Translations under genes and position numbers: made by a program
Source of the DNA: Cytophagales bacterium
GTDB taxonomy: Bacteria; Bacteroidota; Bacteroidia; Cytophagales; Thermoflexibacteraceae
Reading direction: 5' to 3'
DNA length: 40,139 nucleotides
Assembly (NCBI GenBank): GCA_013298985.1
Contig: JAAFJS010000021.1
Coordinates: 1 to 40,139 of the forward strand
Notes under the pieces: generated by a model
What the model was told of the DNA's origin: nothing
Database searches by the model: none
What the model saw: the letters and a program-made list of their open reading frames with translations, nothing else
Shown: in pieces, positions 17,201-24,240 of the stretch
How the letters are laid out: each line of letters starts with the position of its first letter
Position numbering within the stretch: the first letter of the stretch is position 1

Positions 17201-18280
17201 CAAGAGAACTTGGCAGATTTGAATGGGGCTTTTGCTTCCATAAAGACAGGAATAGATGCTTTACAAATGCTTTGTCAAAACTATAATATAGAAAAAGTAC
17301 AATTTTATATGCAAGCACTCAAAGACCATGCGTTTTACAGTTTGCAAAAAAGTTTAGAAACATTTTCAGTGATGAAGATGCCTTTTTTTGCCTTGATGGG
17401 TGGTTTTGTTTCAATGAATCTTTTTTTGAACGCTTCCGAAAGATTAGATGATGGCACAAAGCTCAATGTGCGTTTTGAAATTACACAAGATGAAGAAAAT
17501 GAATATGTTGTAACGATAGATTTTAGAGGAACATCTAAGACCCACAAAGGAAATCTGAACGCAACACCAGCGATTGTGAATAGTGCAGTGATTTACGTAT
17601 TGCGCCTTTTGCTGGAAACGAACATTCCTCTTAACGAGGGCATAATGAAAAAAGTCAAATTAAAAATTCCTGAAAATACGATGTTGAACCCTGTGTTTGT
17701 TGAAGACATTTTCCGATGCCCTGCGGTGGTAGGCGGGAATACGGAAACGAGCCAACGTTTGGTTGATACTTTGCTCAGGGCGTTGGGCTTGGCGGCGTGC
17801 AGTCAGGGGACAATGAACAACTTACTCTTTGGAAATGAGCATTTTGGCTACTACGAAACGATTTGTGGAGGTACAGGCGCAGGCGAAGGTTTTAATGGCT
17901 GTGATGCTGTTCACCAGCACATGACCAACACCAGAATTACAGACGTGGAAGTGATGGAATTGCGCTATCCTGTGCGTGTGGAACGCTTTGAGATTCGGGA
18001 AAATTCGGGTGGAGAAGGCAAATGGAAAGGTGGCAACGGCATTGTTCGTGAATTGACTTTTTTGGAAAAAGTTTCACTGAGTGTGCTTACCCAACACCGA
18101 AAAGTGTCCCCGTATGGACTGGAAGGTGGAAAAAATGGAAAAGTAGGCAAGCAGTTTATCATTCGCAAAAATGGTGATATTGAACAACTTAATGGCTTGG
18201 ACAAGCGAGAAATGGAAGTGGGTGATAGGATAGTGATGGAAACACCAGGCGGTGGCGGGTTTGGGGAAGTGCAAAAATGA
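14276..18280 (+). CDS. 5-oxoprolinase / hydantoinase A-B fusion
   Basis: A 1334-residue ATP-dependent 5-oxoprolinase (or related hydantoinase) that opens 5-oxoproline to glutamate in the cytoplasm. The N-terminal HyuA-like half begins IDTGGTFTDCI (nucleotide site), with TKGTNALLERKGAKV, TLDIGGTSTDVARY and FGGAGGQHACAVAKLL. The C-terminal HyuB-like half (from about 780) has ISPTYLM, NHPSFGGSHLPDIT, R-A-H-H-A-E-I-G-G and ends ETPGGGGFGEV. Both halves are intact in one frame. It is somewhat longer than most oxoprolinases (about 1250-1290), with a low-complexity Lys/Asp-rich linker near residue 700. The start lies 6 bp after gldH, suggesting co-transcription. It converges on the PP2C gene with only 13 bp between. 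Confidence 0.92.
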   Translation: MIKVWIDTGGTFTDCIAVFPDGSEQNIKVLSSGNLRGKIIAPLHENTFQIQANWQTEANIFEGYTFKRLRANNAPMLKIVKTDLQNQTITLSAPLPLLTDFPLDFEITAYEEAPILATRIATQTPLNQALPPIQMRLGSTKGTNALLERKGAKVTLLITKGFRDLLNIGTQQRPHLFALNIVKPKPLYENVVEVNERLDSKGNILKQLSDNEIDRVIDILKKQNVEAVAIAFVHSYLNPIHEILLRQQLEKEGFTLISLSSELANAIKILPRAQTALVNAYLSPVIHHYLSSIKSTILADTFSLFLDTGKEKIQPSSLKVMTSAGGLIEADFFNPKDSLLSGPAGGIVGAIETAKRAGFQQIITLDIGGTSTDVARYNGSFDYQYETKINDIQLLSPSLAIETVAAGGGSVCTFDGFKLTVGPESVGANPGAACYGIGEKLAITDVNLLLGRLLPDNFNIPIHQDFAQKALEKVQKKIYEDTGNLLKQSEILEGFVQIVNEKMTEAIRKISVSKGYNPQDYALFAFGGAGGQHACAVAKLLNIKQIIIPYKAGLLSALGMGVAQIERFASLQILKPLAEVENQFGKIIEDLSQKAQQQLQKEGFTAKEIEIRTIYAYLRFRGQDSTIELTLPTVETRSGTFANSYNPTLPKNPTKKLLNDLKETFKEKYEKIYGHWVGETQTIEIESIKVVASTKKVVSKDTDNGKNIEKDAGKPSYFPQPEKYHQAYFNGRFQEIPVFIWENLHAGASIKGAALLLSQNSSVFIEPEWELVIDASNNALLHLATPKLTSESSVSIENLTNSAIDLELFTNRFKSIAEEMGALLQRTSFSVNVKERLDFSCALLDAKGELIVNAPHIPVHLGSLGICVRTLKSAIQMREGDVIITNHPSFGGSHLPDITLVAPVFFKNQLVGYVANRAHHAEIGGKRPGSMPPDATCLAEEGVVISPTYLMQNFELQWDKIEKILLSAPFPTRAVQENLADLNGAFASIKTGIDALQMLCQNYNIEKVQFYMQALKDHAFYSLQKSLETFSVMKMPFFALMGGFVSMNLFLNASERLDDGTKLNVRFEITQDEENEYVVTIDFRGTSKTHKGNLNATPAIVNSAVIYVLRLLLETNIPLNEGIMKKVKLKIPENTMLNPVFVEDIFRCPAVVGGNTETSQRLVDTLLRALGLAACSQGTMNNLLFGNEHFGYYETICGGTGAGEGFNGCDAVHQHMTNTRITDVEVMELRYPVRVERFEIRENSGGEGKWKGGNGIVRELTFLEKVSLSVLTQHRKVSPYGLEGGKNGKVGKQFIIRKNGDIEQLNGLDKREMEVGDRIVMETPGGGGFGEVQK

Positions 18281-18293
18281 GAAAAATAGTACA

Positions 18294-19118
18294 TCATAGT
18301 TTTACGCCCAAAATCAGCGTTTTGTCATCTGGCTCGTTTTTGAGGTGAGTATTGCCACCTTCCAAAAATCCTTGCCAAAGTGTGTTTATCTCGTCTTGGC
18401 TTTTGTTTTGCTGGTATAATTGCTTTAATGCCAATATATTAGGATTAAAAAATTTGGGAAAAGGGCGATTAGGGTCGTAGTAAAGATTTCGTTCTCTGTC
18501 GTAGAGATTGCACTCAAAAGCAGATTTTTCGCAGCCATCAGAGAGCAGGCAAAAAGCAGCAATTTGCCCTGTAACTACCTTACTGCCAATGCTTTTCTCA
18601 AAATCAGACGTGATGAAAATGGTTTGGTTTGCTTCCTCGCCTTTGAAGGGAGTCAGCAGGGGTTTCCATTCTTCGCCTGCGTCCATGTAGCCCGCGCGCC
18701 CATCGCCTACGTGTGCGAGCAAAACTCCTATCGTACTGTAAACCAATACAATAAGCGTACAAGACAAACTTTCAAAGACAATTTCTTTTTGTTCAGAAAA
18801 AATAAATAAATCGTCTTTGATAAGTTTAAAATTTTCTAAGGACAACCTCGCCCACTCTTCTTCGGTAGGTAAGGAGTTTTTCTCTATCCACTTATTTCTA
18901 TACACCAGATTGGCAAAATGCTGAATCGCCAAATTAACCGCGTGTGCCGCGCCTTTATCAGCATATTCGCAAGAGCCAGCCCCGTCCGCAACGACTGCCA
19001 CGCCCCAGCCAGCCCCTAAGTTTTTGATGGCACAGGCATCTTGGCAAGGCAAGTTTTCTTTGATATGCAAATTCCCTATCGCAGAGGCGTAGGCTACTAT
19101 CCAATCTTTGTTTTTCAT
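18294..19118 (-). CDS. PP2C-family serine/threonine protein phosphatase
   Basis: A metal-dependent protein phosphatase (PPM/PP2C_2 type). Motifs: W-I-V-A-Y-A-S-A-I-G-N-L-H, PCQDA, V-V-A-D-G-A-G-S-C with the metal-binding Asp-Gly, LLAHVGDGRAGYM, LLSDGCEKS, and D-D-K-T-L at the end for the last acidic pair. I place the start at the ATG at 19118 (MKNKDW, 274 residues), because family members begin just before this point; the frame can be read further upstream only from a TTG at 19220. The extra 34 codons contain a segment resembling the 3' end of the SpoIIE gene and are probably untranslated. No partner kinase or von Willebrand gene is adjacent. Confidence 0.85.
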   Translation of the reverse strand: MKNKDWIVAYASAIGNLHIKENLPCQDACAIKNLGAGWGVAVVADGAGSCEYADKGAAHAVNLAIQHFANLVYRNKWIEKNSLPTEEEWARLSLENFKLIKDDLFIFSEQKEIVFESLSCTLIVLVYSTIGVLLAHVGDGRAGYMDAGEEWKPLLTPFKGEEANQTIFITSDFEKSIGSKVVTGQIAAFCLLSDGCEKSAFECNLYDRERNLYYDPNRPFPKFFNPNILALKQLYQQNKSQDEINTLWQGFLEGGNTHLKNEPDDKTLILGVKL

Positions 19119-19127
19119 ACGCGCTCT

Positions 19128-19154
19128 ACTACCAAAATATTGTCTATTTGGATT
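19128..19154 (-). repeat. Fossil copy of the SpoIIE-gene 3' end upstream of the PP2C gene
   Basis: On the minus strand AATCCAAATAGACAATATTT and the next seven bases (GGTAGT end) match 24172-24198 with only G-to-A differences over about 27 bases. That second copy is the decayed end of a SpoIIE-phosphatase gene. The PP2C ATG lies nearly where the Met codon of the SpoIIE C-terminus would be. Confidence 0.5.
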
Positions 19155-19229
19155 GCTTTGTATAAATGAGGTGAAGTTTTTTTCATAAGACTCAAATTTT
19201 AAAACTAATTTTTTTGACAAATAGAGAGG

Positions 19230-19688
19230 CTAAAGGTTCATTTGAGTAATATCTATGTAAGCTAATTTTAAGAAATTTTCGTGTAAGTGATGAAAATCCT
19301 TATCAGTGGTAAGCAGGGTAGCATTTAATACTGAGGCTGTTGCTGCAATCCATAAGTCATTTTTTGACATATTCCTTGCACTATCATTTAGGGGATGAGG
19401 TTTTAATTTCCCCTGACTAAATGCGTCTATCACAGCATATTGATTAATGATGGTTTCCACTTTAATATCTGCAATAATAAATTGCTTTAAAAATTGTGAT
19501 AGTTTTTGTTGCTTTTCATCGCCCCAATTATTTTGCAAAGCCAAAGATTTGATTTCCCCAACACTCACCACAGAAATAAGAGGAATGTTTGGACGCTGTA
19601 AGGGTTGATAAATCTGGTCGAGGTAAGCAGAACGATTTTTATCTCTCAAATACAAAAGCAAAATATTAGTATCTAATAAGTAAATCAT
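19230..19688 (-). CDS. VapC-like PIN-domain toxin
   Basis: A 152-residue PIN-domain ribonuclease. The acidic metal-binding residues are all present: Asp6 in LLDTN, Glu45 in V-S-V-G-E-I, Asp111 in K-N-D-L-W-I-A-A-T-A, and Asp129 in TTDKDF. Length and layout are normal for VapC toxins, which cut tRNA or rRNA and are held inactive by a co-made antitoxin. It starts 2 bp after the stop of the small gene upstream, the usual antitoxin-toxin order. The active site is intact, so it is likely functional. Confidence 0.9.
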   Translation of the reverse strand: MIYLLDTNILLLYLRDKNRSAYLDQIYQPLQRPNIPLISVVSVGEIKSLALQNNWGDEKQQKLSQFLKQFIIADIKVETIINQYAVIDAFSQGKLKPHPLNDSARNMSKNDLWIAATASVLNATLLTTDKDFHHLHENFLKLAYIDITQMNL

Positions 19689-19690
19689 AA

Positions 19691-19975
19691 TCAGTCAATT
19701 ATAATTAATTCTTCTAATGTTTCCTCAATATGTATTTCTTCTACCAGAGAGTCAAAATACTGCCTGTCAATACCTGAATAGTTTTGTTTTTGTATCAGAT
19801 TTTCTATAGAAATATCTTTCTGTACTGGTTGAGAAAGTTGGGCGAGCAAATCAAAATCAATCTTTGTATGATTCCAGTCTTGTAGGAGTACCTCTAAATA
19901 TTTAATCAAATATTCATTTTGAGCATCAGCGATTTGCTTAATAAGGCGAAATTTTCTTATTTCTAAATCTTGCAT
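19691..19975 (-). CDS. Antitoxin partner of the VapC-like toxin
   Basis: A small acidic protein (94 residues from the ATG at 19975, MQDLEIRKFRLIKQIADAQN). I prefer this start because the longer reading needs a TTG and would overlap the promoter. The N-terminal amphipathic helix (R-K-F-R-L-I-K-Q-I) and the acidic Glu/Ile-rich tail (VEEIHIEETLEELIIID) fit an antitoxin whose tail wraps the toxin. No classic AbrB or ribbon-helix-helix motif is obvious. Assignment comes mainly from position: it lies 2 bp before vapC and behind a good promoter. Confidence 0.72.
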   Translation of the reverse strand: MQDLEIRKFRLIKQIADAQNEYLIKYLEVLLQDWNHTKIDFDLLAQLSQPVQKDISIENLIQKQNYSGIDRQYFDSLVEEIHIEETLEELIIID

Positions 19976-20005
19976 AATTGTATTTATTTGATGAAAAAAT
20001 TTAAT

Positions 20006-20036
20006 CAAATCTAATAAATCTACAATTATAAAACAA
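20006..20036 (-). promoter_or_regulatory. Promoter of the VapC-type toxin-antitoxin pair
   Basis: On the minus strand TTG (20034-20036), a 20-base spacer and TAGATTTG (20006-20013) match the Bacteroidota -33/-7 arrangement. It lies 31 bases before the antitoxin ATG. The -33 part lies inside a segment duplicated at 24106-24194, where the MazF-type pair has the same arrangement. Confidence 0.6.
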
Positions 20037-20109
20037 TTTTGACTACAAAATCATATTTATATCCTCACAATTTCATTGCGACCCCCACCACCAAAATATC
20101 GTCTATCTG
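20023..20109. repeat. Duplicated segment, copy A (SpoIIE gene 3' end plus downstream promoter region)
   Basis: These 87 bases match 24106-24194 at about 90% by eye, in the same orientation. The best block is 46 bases with one mismatch and covers the last 15 codons of the SpoIIE gene. The rest is the downstream spacer with the -33 part of the antitoxin promoter. Confidence 0.85.
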
Positions 20110-23100
20110 CCGTTCCTTGCCTTCTGCCATCCACTGTTCTATGGTGTCATCAAGGATTTGCTTTTGCTCGTCCATAGGCAAGTGGTGAATAGAAAAGAGC
20201 AATTCTCTGAACCGCTTGACCATGAACTTCTTGCCCTGCGCTCCCCCAAACTGGTCTTGGAATCCGTCGGAACACAGATAAATAATAGTTGATTGTTGTT
20301 GATTGTTACGGTTCGCCGTCGCGATTGTTTGGGGTTGATTTTCTGCATTTTGTATTTCATTCCAGATTTCAGATTTATCATTCCAGATTCCTAACGGAAT
20401 TTCATGTTTGGTGAAGGTGCGTTCCTGCTCCTTTTGCATTCCGCCAATAGGAAATTTGTCTGCTTTGATTTCGTGTAATTCACCGTTTTGAACATAGTAA
20501 AGCGGGTTCATTGCCCCTGCGTATTCTAAAACTCCCTTCTCCTTGTCTATCAATACAATAGCTATATCCATGCCGTCCCGATTTTCAGATTCACCTTGTT
20601 TGAGGGCAGTGCGAATACTTTTGTGTAGCTCATTCAGAATCAAATCAGGGCTTGTAATGCCTTGTATTTCAACGATATTGGTCAATATTTCATTGCCTAT
20701 CATGCTCATAAATGCCCCAGGGACACCATGCCCTGTGCAGTCAGCGCAGGCGAGAATGGTTTTGTCTTCTTTTTTTACAAAAAAGTAAAAATCACCACTC
20801 ACTATATCTCTGGGTTTGAACAAGATAAAAGACTCAAGCAAAGATTTCTGAATATCCTCTATGCGTGGAAGTATCGCAGTTTGAATTCGCTTGGCGTAGG
20901 TGATAGAGGCAGTAATGTCTTCGTTTTTCTTATGAAGTTCGTCATTGGTAGAGTGTAGTTCTTCATTTGCTTCTTTGAGTTCGAGGGTGCGACTGGCAAC
21001 TTGGCTTTCCAATAATTCATTTTTTTGCCGAATGGAGTAGGTGCGCCAGCGTACAATACTCACCATCAGACCAATCAGAAATAAAATGAGTAATGAACGA
21101 AACCACCAAGTTTCATAAAAGAAAGGCTGAATGGTAAAAGTCAAACTTGCACCCTTTTCATTCCAAACGCCATCATTATTGCAGGCAATTACCTGAAAAG
21201 TGTATGTACCCGAAGGGAGATTGGTATAAAAAGCCCTTCGCTCGCCTAATGCACTTATCCAATCTTGGTCGTAGCCCATCAAGCGAAACTTAAATTGTAC
21301 CTTTTCGGGGGCAACCAAGCTCAGTCCACTGTATTCAAAAATAAAACGACGATTTCCAGGGTCAAGGCGCAATGATTGGGTCAAATCTTGCGCTTTGTCT
21401 TCCCATAAAAACTGATGAATCACCACAGAAGGCGGAGTGGGATTTTTAATCAATTTATTAGGGTCTATTTCCACCAAGCCGCCAAAAGTAGGCACTAATA
21501 TCTTTCCATCTGTGGTAATTGCTGAATGTCTTGCCCCTACACATTGGCGATTCAACATTCCGTCTCCATCATCATAAACTTGCCAGTTGATTTTCTCTAT
21601 TTTCTTATCCAAATAATCGTCTAACTCTTGTTTTTTAGCTCTAATCAAACCTCGATTACTCGGAAACCAGATAAAGCCTTGTTTATCAGGTAAAAAATCA
21701 AAAATTCCATTATCAGGCAAACCATCTTTGTAGGTGATATGGGCAAACTTTTTGTTTTGATACCGAGAAATCCCTGAATTAGAAACGAGCCAAATTGTAC
21801 CATTTTTCTCTTCATAAGTATTAAATACACCAATGGTATTCAACCCGTTTTTTTCATTAAAATAAGTGGGTTTTCCCTGAGAATCAATCAATACAATGCC
21901 CTGATTATAGGAAGCTACCAGCCATGTTCCATCAACCAATTTGCGAATGGTAGAAATACTACACCCTTCCAAATTTACTTGTGGTAAATTGAGCATTTCT
22001 AATTCATCTTTGTCATTCAAAAAAGCAATCCCTTTTCTGGGAATTGCAAACCACATTTTTTTCTGATTATCTTCAAAAGCAAATCTGACAATTGCATTGC
22101 TTTGATATGTTTTTTCGCCCTCTTTATTGATTTTAATAATCTTACTAATAGAGCAAATCCAAATATTAGCCTGTGAATCTTTGAAAATATGAAATACTTC
22201 TTCTTTGGCTTTGGCGGCATCTTGATTTTTATATTGATAAGGACTTACTTGCCCATTTTCAATCCATAATAATGTATTGGCATTATAGGTCAAGTATTTA
22301 TTCGGTTCAACCTCACAAACTGCTGAGGTGCGCCCATTCAAAAAACTTCCATCAGTTTGCAGAAAATTGGTGAATTTACTGTAACTCAATTTGAAAATAC
22401 CTTTATCGCTACTCAGCCATATATTTCCTTCTTTGTCTTCTAACATTGAGCTAAAATTAGTAAACTTGAAATAGTCATTGGGGGCAAAAAAGAATTGTGA
22501 TGAATTACTGGGTAAATATGCTACTCCTCCAGGATAAGCCACCCAAATCCCTCCTCTACTATCTTCTAAAATTTGTTTTGGGAAATCAGAATTTAGGCTA
22601 AAAACCTTATCTTTCAGTTCAGGAATTTGAATCATTTTCTCTCCATTCCATAGCCATAAGCCCTTGTTAGAAGATAGCCAAACCCGGCTTTGACTATCTA
22701 CATATAATTTGCCATAAAATACATCATTCGTAATTCCCTCCTGAGCAGTCAAGAAATGTATTTTCCCATCTTTGGACTTTCCTACTCCTCTGCGTGATAA
22801 TCGCCAGATATTACCAAATTTATCAGTTTGATTGGGGATAGTTACTTTTTTTTCTTGCACTAATTTATTGAAAATGAGCGAGTCTAACTCCTGAACTTTC
22901 TTTGATTTTGAATCAAATAGCATAGGTTTTTGAGCAAAAATGAGTAACTGATGATTGGCTTGTAGTATTACCTGATATAAATTATTATAATTAGGAAGGT
23001 ATTGCTCAAATTTGCCCTGCTTGTATGCCAATAAGCCACTACTTTGCGTACCAATCCAAAGCGTACCATTGTCTGTTTCGCTTATCTCAAACACATTGTC

Positions 23101-23346
23101 AGATTTTAGTAATGGCAGATTCCGAGAGTTGAAAGTAGTAAAGCTCACGCCGTCAAATCGGGTAAGCCCTGTATAGCTATTCATCCACAAAAACCCGTCT
23201 TTTGATTGAAATATAGACAGAACCAAATCATTGGGCAACCCTTTTTTGGTATCCCAATGCTCTATTTTCAACCGATTAAAAGGATTTTGAGCAACAACTA
23301 TGTTTGCATAAGCACAAAATATAATGATTAGCAGTTTTTTCATCAT
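20065..23346 (-). CDS. Beta-propeller membrane sensor with SpoIIE-type PP2C phosphatase domain
   Basis: A 1093-residue sensor phosphatase. After a signal peptide (LLIIIFCAYANIVVAQ) comes a long periplasmic part made of two-component-regulator propeller repeats (about 20-640; repeated D-G-x-x-W and L-W-x-x-T units such as NGTLWIGTQSSG), a Y_Y_Y domain (about 670-735), one membrane helix (about 748-768), a coiled coil, and a cytoplasmic SpoIIE phosphatase domain (about 850-1093) with V-S-G-D-F-Y, CADCTGHGVPGAFMSMIGNE, LCSDGFQDQFGG and IDDILVVG supplying the metal-binding Asp residues. It has no kinase domain, so it should dephosphorylate a partner (for example an anti-sigma antagonist) in response to an outside signal. 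A polar insert of about 35 residues near 988-1022 is unusual. Confidence 0.92.
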   Translation of the reverse strand: MMKKLLIIIFCAYANIVVAQNPFNRLKIEHWDTKKGLPNDLVLSIFQSKDGFLWMNSYTGLTRFDGVSFTTFNSRNLPLLKSDNVFEISETDNGTLWIGTQSSGLLAYKQGKFEQYLPNYNNLYQVILQANHQLLIFAQKPMLFDSKSKKVQELDSLIFNKLVQEKKVTIPNQTDKFGNIWRLSRRGVGKSKDGKIHFLTAQEGITNDVFYGKLYVDSQSRVWLSSNKGLWLWNGEKMIQIPELKDKVFSLNSDFPKQILEDSRGGIWVAYPGGVAYLPSNSSQFFFAPNDYFKFTNFSSMLEDKEGNIWLSSDKGIFKLSYSKFTNFLQTDGSFLNGRTSAVCEVEPNKYLTYNANTLLWIENGQVSPYQYKNQDAAKAKEEVFHIFKDSQANIWICSISKIIKINKEGEKTYQSNAIVRFAFEDNQKKMWFAIPRKGIAFLNDKDELEMLNLPQVNLEGCSISTIRKLVDGTWLVASYNQGIVLIDSQGKPTYFNEKNGLNTIGVFNTYEEKNGTIWLVSNSGISRYQNKKFAHITYKDGLPDNGIFDFLPDKQGFIWFPSNRGLIRAKKQELDDYLDKKIEKINWQVYDDGDGMLNRQCVGARHSAITTDGKILVPTFGGLVEIDPNKLIKNPTPPSVVIHQFLWEDKAQDLTQSLRLDPGNRRFIFEYSGLSLVAPEKVQFKFRLMGYDQDWISALGERRAFYTNLPSGTYTFQVIACNNDGVWNEKGASLTFTIQPFFYETWWFRSLLILFLIGLMVSIVRWRTYSIRQKNELLESQVASRTLELKEANEELHSTNDELHKKNEDITASITYAKRIQTAILPRIEDIQKSLLESFILFKPRDIVSGDFYFFVKKEDKTILACADCTGHGVPGAFMSMIGNEILTNIVEIQGITSPDLILNELHKSIRTALKQGESENRDGMDIAIVLIDKEKGVLEYAGAMNPLYYVQNGELHEIKADKFPIGGMQKEQERTFTKHEIPLGIWNDKSEIWNEIQNAENQPQTIATANRNNQQQSTIIYLCSDGFQDQFGGAQGKKFMVKRFRELLFSIHHLPMDEQKQILDDTIEQWMAEGKERQIDDILVVGVAMKL

Positions 23347-23407
23347 TCAGTAATTTCAACAGCAAATTACAAATTATCTTCCACAAAATATAGCTTTAAT
23401 AGGAAAC

Positions 23408-23479
23408 TCATATCATGAAATAAGTAAATTTAGTGTAACAAACAAACAGCAGAATTACCAAGCCAATCGCTTTTTTCAT
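23408..23479 (-). pseudogene. Orphan signal-peptide fragment upstream of the SpoIIE gene
   Basis: ATG at 23479 opens a 23-codon frame, MKKAIGLVILLFVCYTKF then T-Y-F-M-I-stop, which looks like the start of an exported protein. It lies 14 bases after the MazF-type gene stop and ends 62 bases before the real SpoIIE start. The same 5' sequence recurs at 24219-24250 in the deleted copy, so I read it as the left-over start of another gene of this family. It could instead be a short leader peptide. Confidence 0.45.
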
Positions 23480-23489
23480 GGAGATTCAG
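23458..23489. repeat. Duplicated gene-start segment, copy A
   Basis: 32 bases (CCAAGCCAATCGCTTTTTTC onward to 23489) match 24219-24250 with two mismatches, same orientation. On the minus strand the segment reads CTGAATCTCCATGAAAAAAG and then GCGATTGGCTTGG, a gene start. Confidence 0.8.
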
Positions 23490-23492
23490 GTT

Positions 23493-23846
23493 TTAGTCAA
23501 GTTCAAATACCATTTTCAATGCTTCGTCTATTTGTAAGAGGTAATTTTTTTCTATGACACCTCTGATTGCTACCAATCTTTCTTTGTAATCTACAGGGCG
23601 TGTTTGTAGGCAATCAGCTACAGAGGGTTTGGTAAGTCCGTTGAGTTCAGAGGGGTGTAGTGTTACATTGGTTTTGATAAGTGCTTTTTTCTCAGACCAT
23701 TCTGTAACGGGGACAACTTGGATTACTGATAGTTTTTCATTATAAATATCATTTGTTACCACAATACAAGGACGAATTTTACCCGTTTCAGAGCCTTTGC
23801 TTGGGTCAAGATTCAGGTCTAAGACCATTCCACGTTTGATTTTCAT
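23493..23846 (-). CDS. MazF/PemK-family toxin (endoribonuclease)
   Basis: A 117-residue protein of the MazF/PemK/CcdB fold. The opening K-R-G-M-V-L-D-L-N-L-D-P-S-K-G-S-E and G-K-I-R-P-C-I-V-V-T-N-D are the hallmark of MazF toxins (GDIVxVDLDPxxGSExGKxRPxVVV). Arg25 and Thr48 occupy the positions known to be catalytic in the family, so the toxin is probably active as an mRNA interferase. Its ATG overlaps the stop of the upstream antitoxin gene by 4 bp. It lies just upstream of the SpoIIE gene. Confidence 0.9.
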   Translation of the reverse strand: MKIKRGMVLDLNLDPSKGSETGKIRPCIVVTNDIYNEKLSVIQVVPVTEWSEKKALIKTNVTLHPSELNGLTKPSVADCLQTRPVDYKERLVAIRGVIEKNYLLQIDEALKMVFELD

Positions 23847-24073
23847 TCCACCATGTCATTTAAGGCACTTTCCGTTAAAAGTTTTAATTCTTCATCTTCT
23901 TCATAGATTTCCGCATACAATTGTGCTGATAGAGATAATTCTCTACGTTTCTGTAACTCTTTCTCAAGCAGATGAAAGGCATATAAAACCAAATCTACCT
24001 CACTATCAAATCCAAGTTCTTTGAATTGAGTAATAATATTACCTTTTTCTTGTGGAATATCTAATGTAAGCAT
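23843..24073 (-). CDS. Antitoxin partner of the MazF-type toxin
   Basis: A 76-residue protein (MLTLDIPQEKGNIITQFKEL) with a central helix rich in charged residues (H-L-L-E-K-E-L-Q-K-R-R-E-L) and an acidic tail (IYEEDEELKLLTES). It overlaps the toxin start by 4 bp and has its own promoter, the expected arrangement for an antitoxin. The segment G-F-D-S-E-V-D-L-V-L-Y-A-F-H-L-L-E-K could be a ribbon-helix-helix DNA-binding part. Family not firmly recognised; call based on position, size and charge. Confidence 0.75.
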   Translation of the reverse strand: MLTLDIPQEKGNIITQFKELGFDSEVDLVLYAFHLLEKELQKRRELSLSAQLYAEIYEEDEELKLLTESALNDMVE

Positions 24074-24089
24074 AGCGATATATTTTAAT

Positions 24090-24120
24090 CAAAAATATAA
24101 AAAAGCAATTTATAAAGCAA
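24090..24120 (-). promoter_or_regulatory. Promoter of the MazF-type toxin-antitoxin pair
   Basis: On the minus strand TTG (24118-24120), a 20-base spacer and TATTTTTG (24090-24097) match the Bacteroidota consensus with ideal spacing. It lies 17 bases before the antitoxin ATG and is closely related to the promoter at 20006-20036. Confidence 0.6.
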
Positions 24121-24194
24121 TTTTGACTACAAAATCTTATTTCACACCCTCACAATTTCATTGCGACTCCCACCACCAAAATATCGTCTATCTG
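24106..24194. repeat. Duplicated segment, copy B (SpoIIE 3' end plus downstream promoter region)
   Basis: Second copy of 20023-20109 (about 90% by eye), same orientation. Here the coding part is not attached to a gene: it stops at 24194, exactly where the match to the SpoIIE gene ends. Confidence 0.85.
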
Positions 24195-24240
24195 GATTAA
24201 AATAATATTTTTCCCAAGCCAAGCTAATCGCTTTTTTGAT
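24150..24240 (-). pseudogene. Deletion scar of a second SpoIIE-phosphatase gene
   Basis: Read on the minus strand, a gene start like that at 23479 (but ATG changed to ATC at 24240; I-K-K-A-I-S-L-A-W) runs after about 45 bases into the last 14 codons of the SpoIIE gene (Q-I-D-D-I-L-V-V-G-V-A-M-K-L-stop, 24150-24194). The two parts are in different frames. The simplest reading is that a paralog of the 20065-23346 gene lost its whole interior, leaving only its two ends. Confidence 0.6.

Noticed and set aside
19119-19220. N-terminal extension of the PP2C gene from TTG at 19220
   Set aside because: It needs a TTG start, has no family conservation that I know of, and contains a fossil segment similar to the SpoIIE gene end. 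The ATG at 19118 fits the family start.
19976-20008. Longer antitoxin start at 20008
   Set aside because: It is a TTG codon lying inside the -7 box of the likely promoter; the ATG at 19975 is better.
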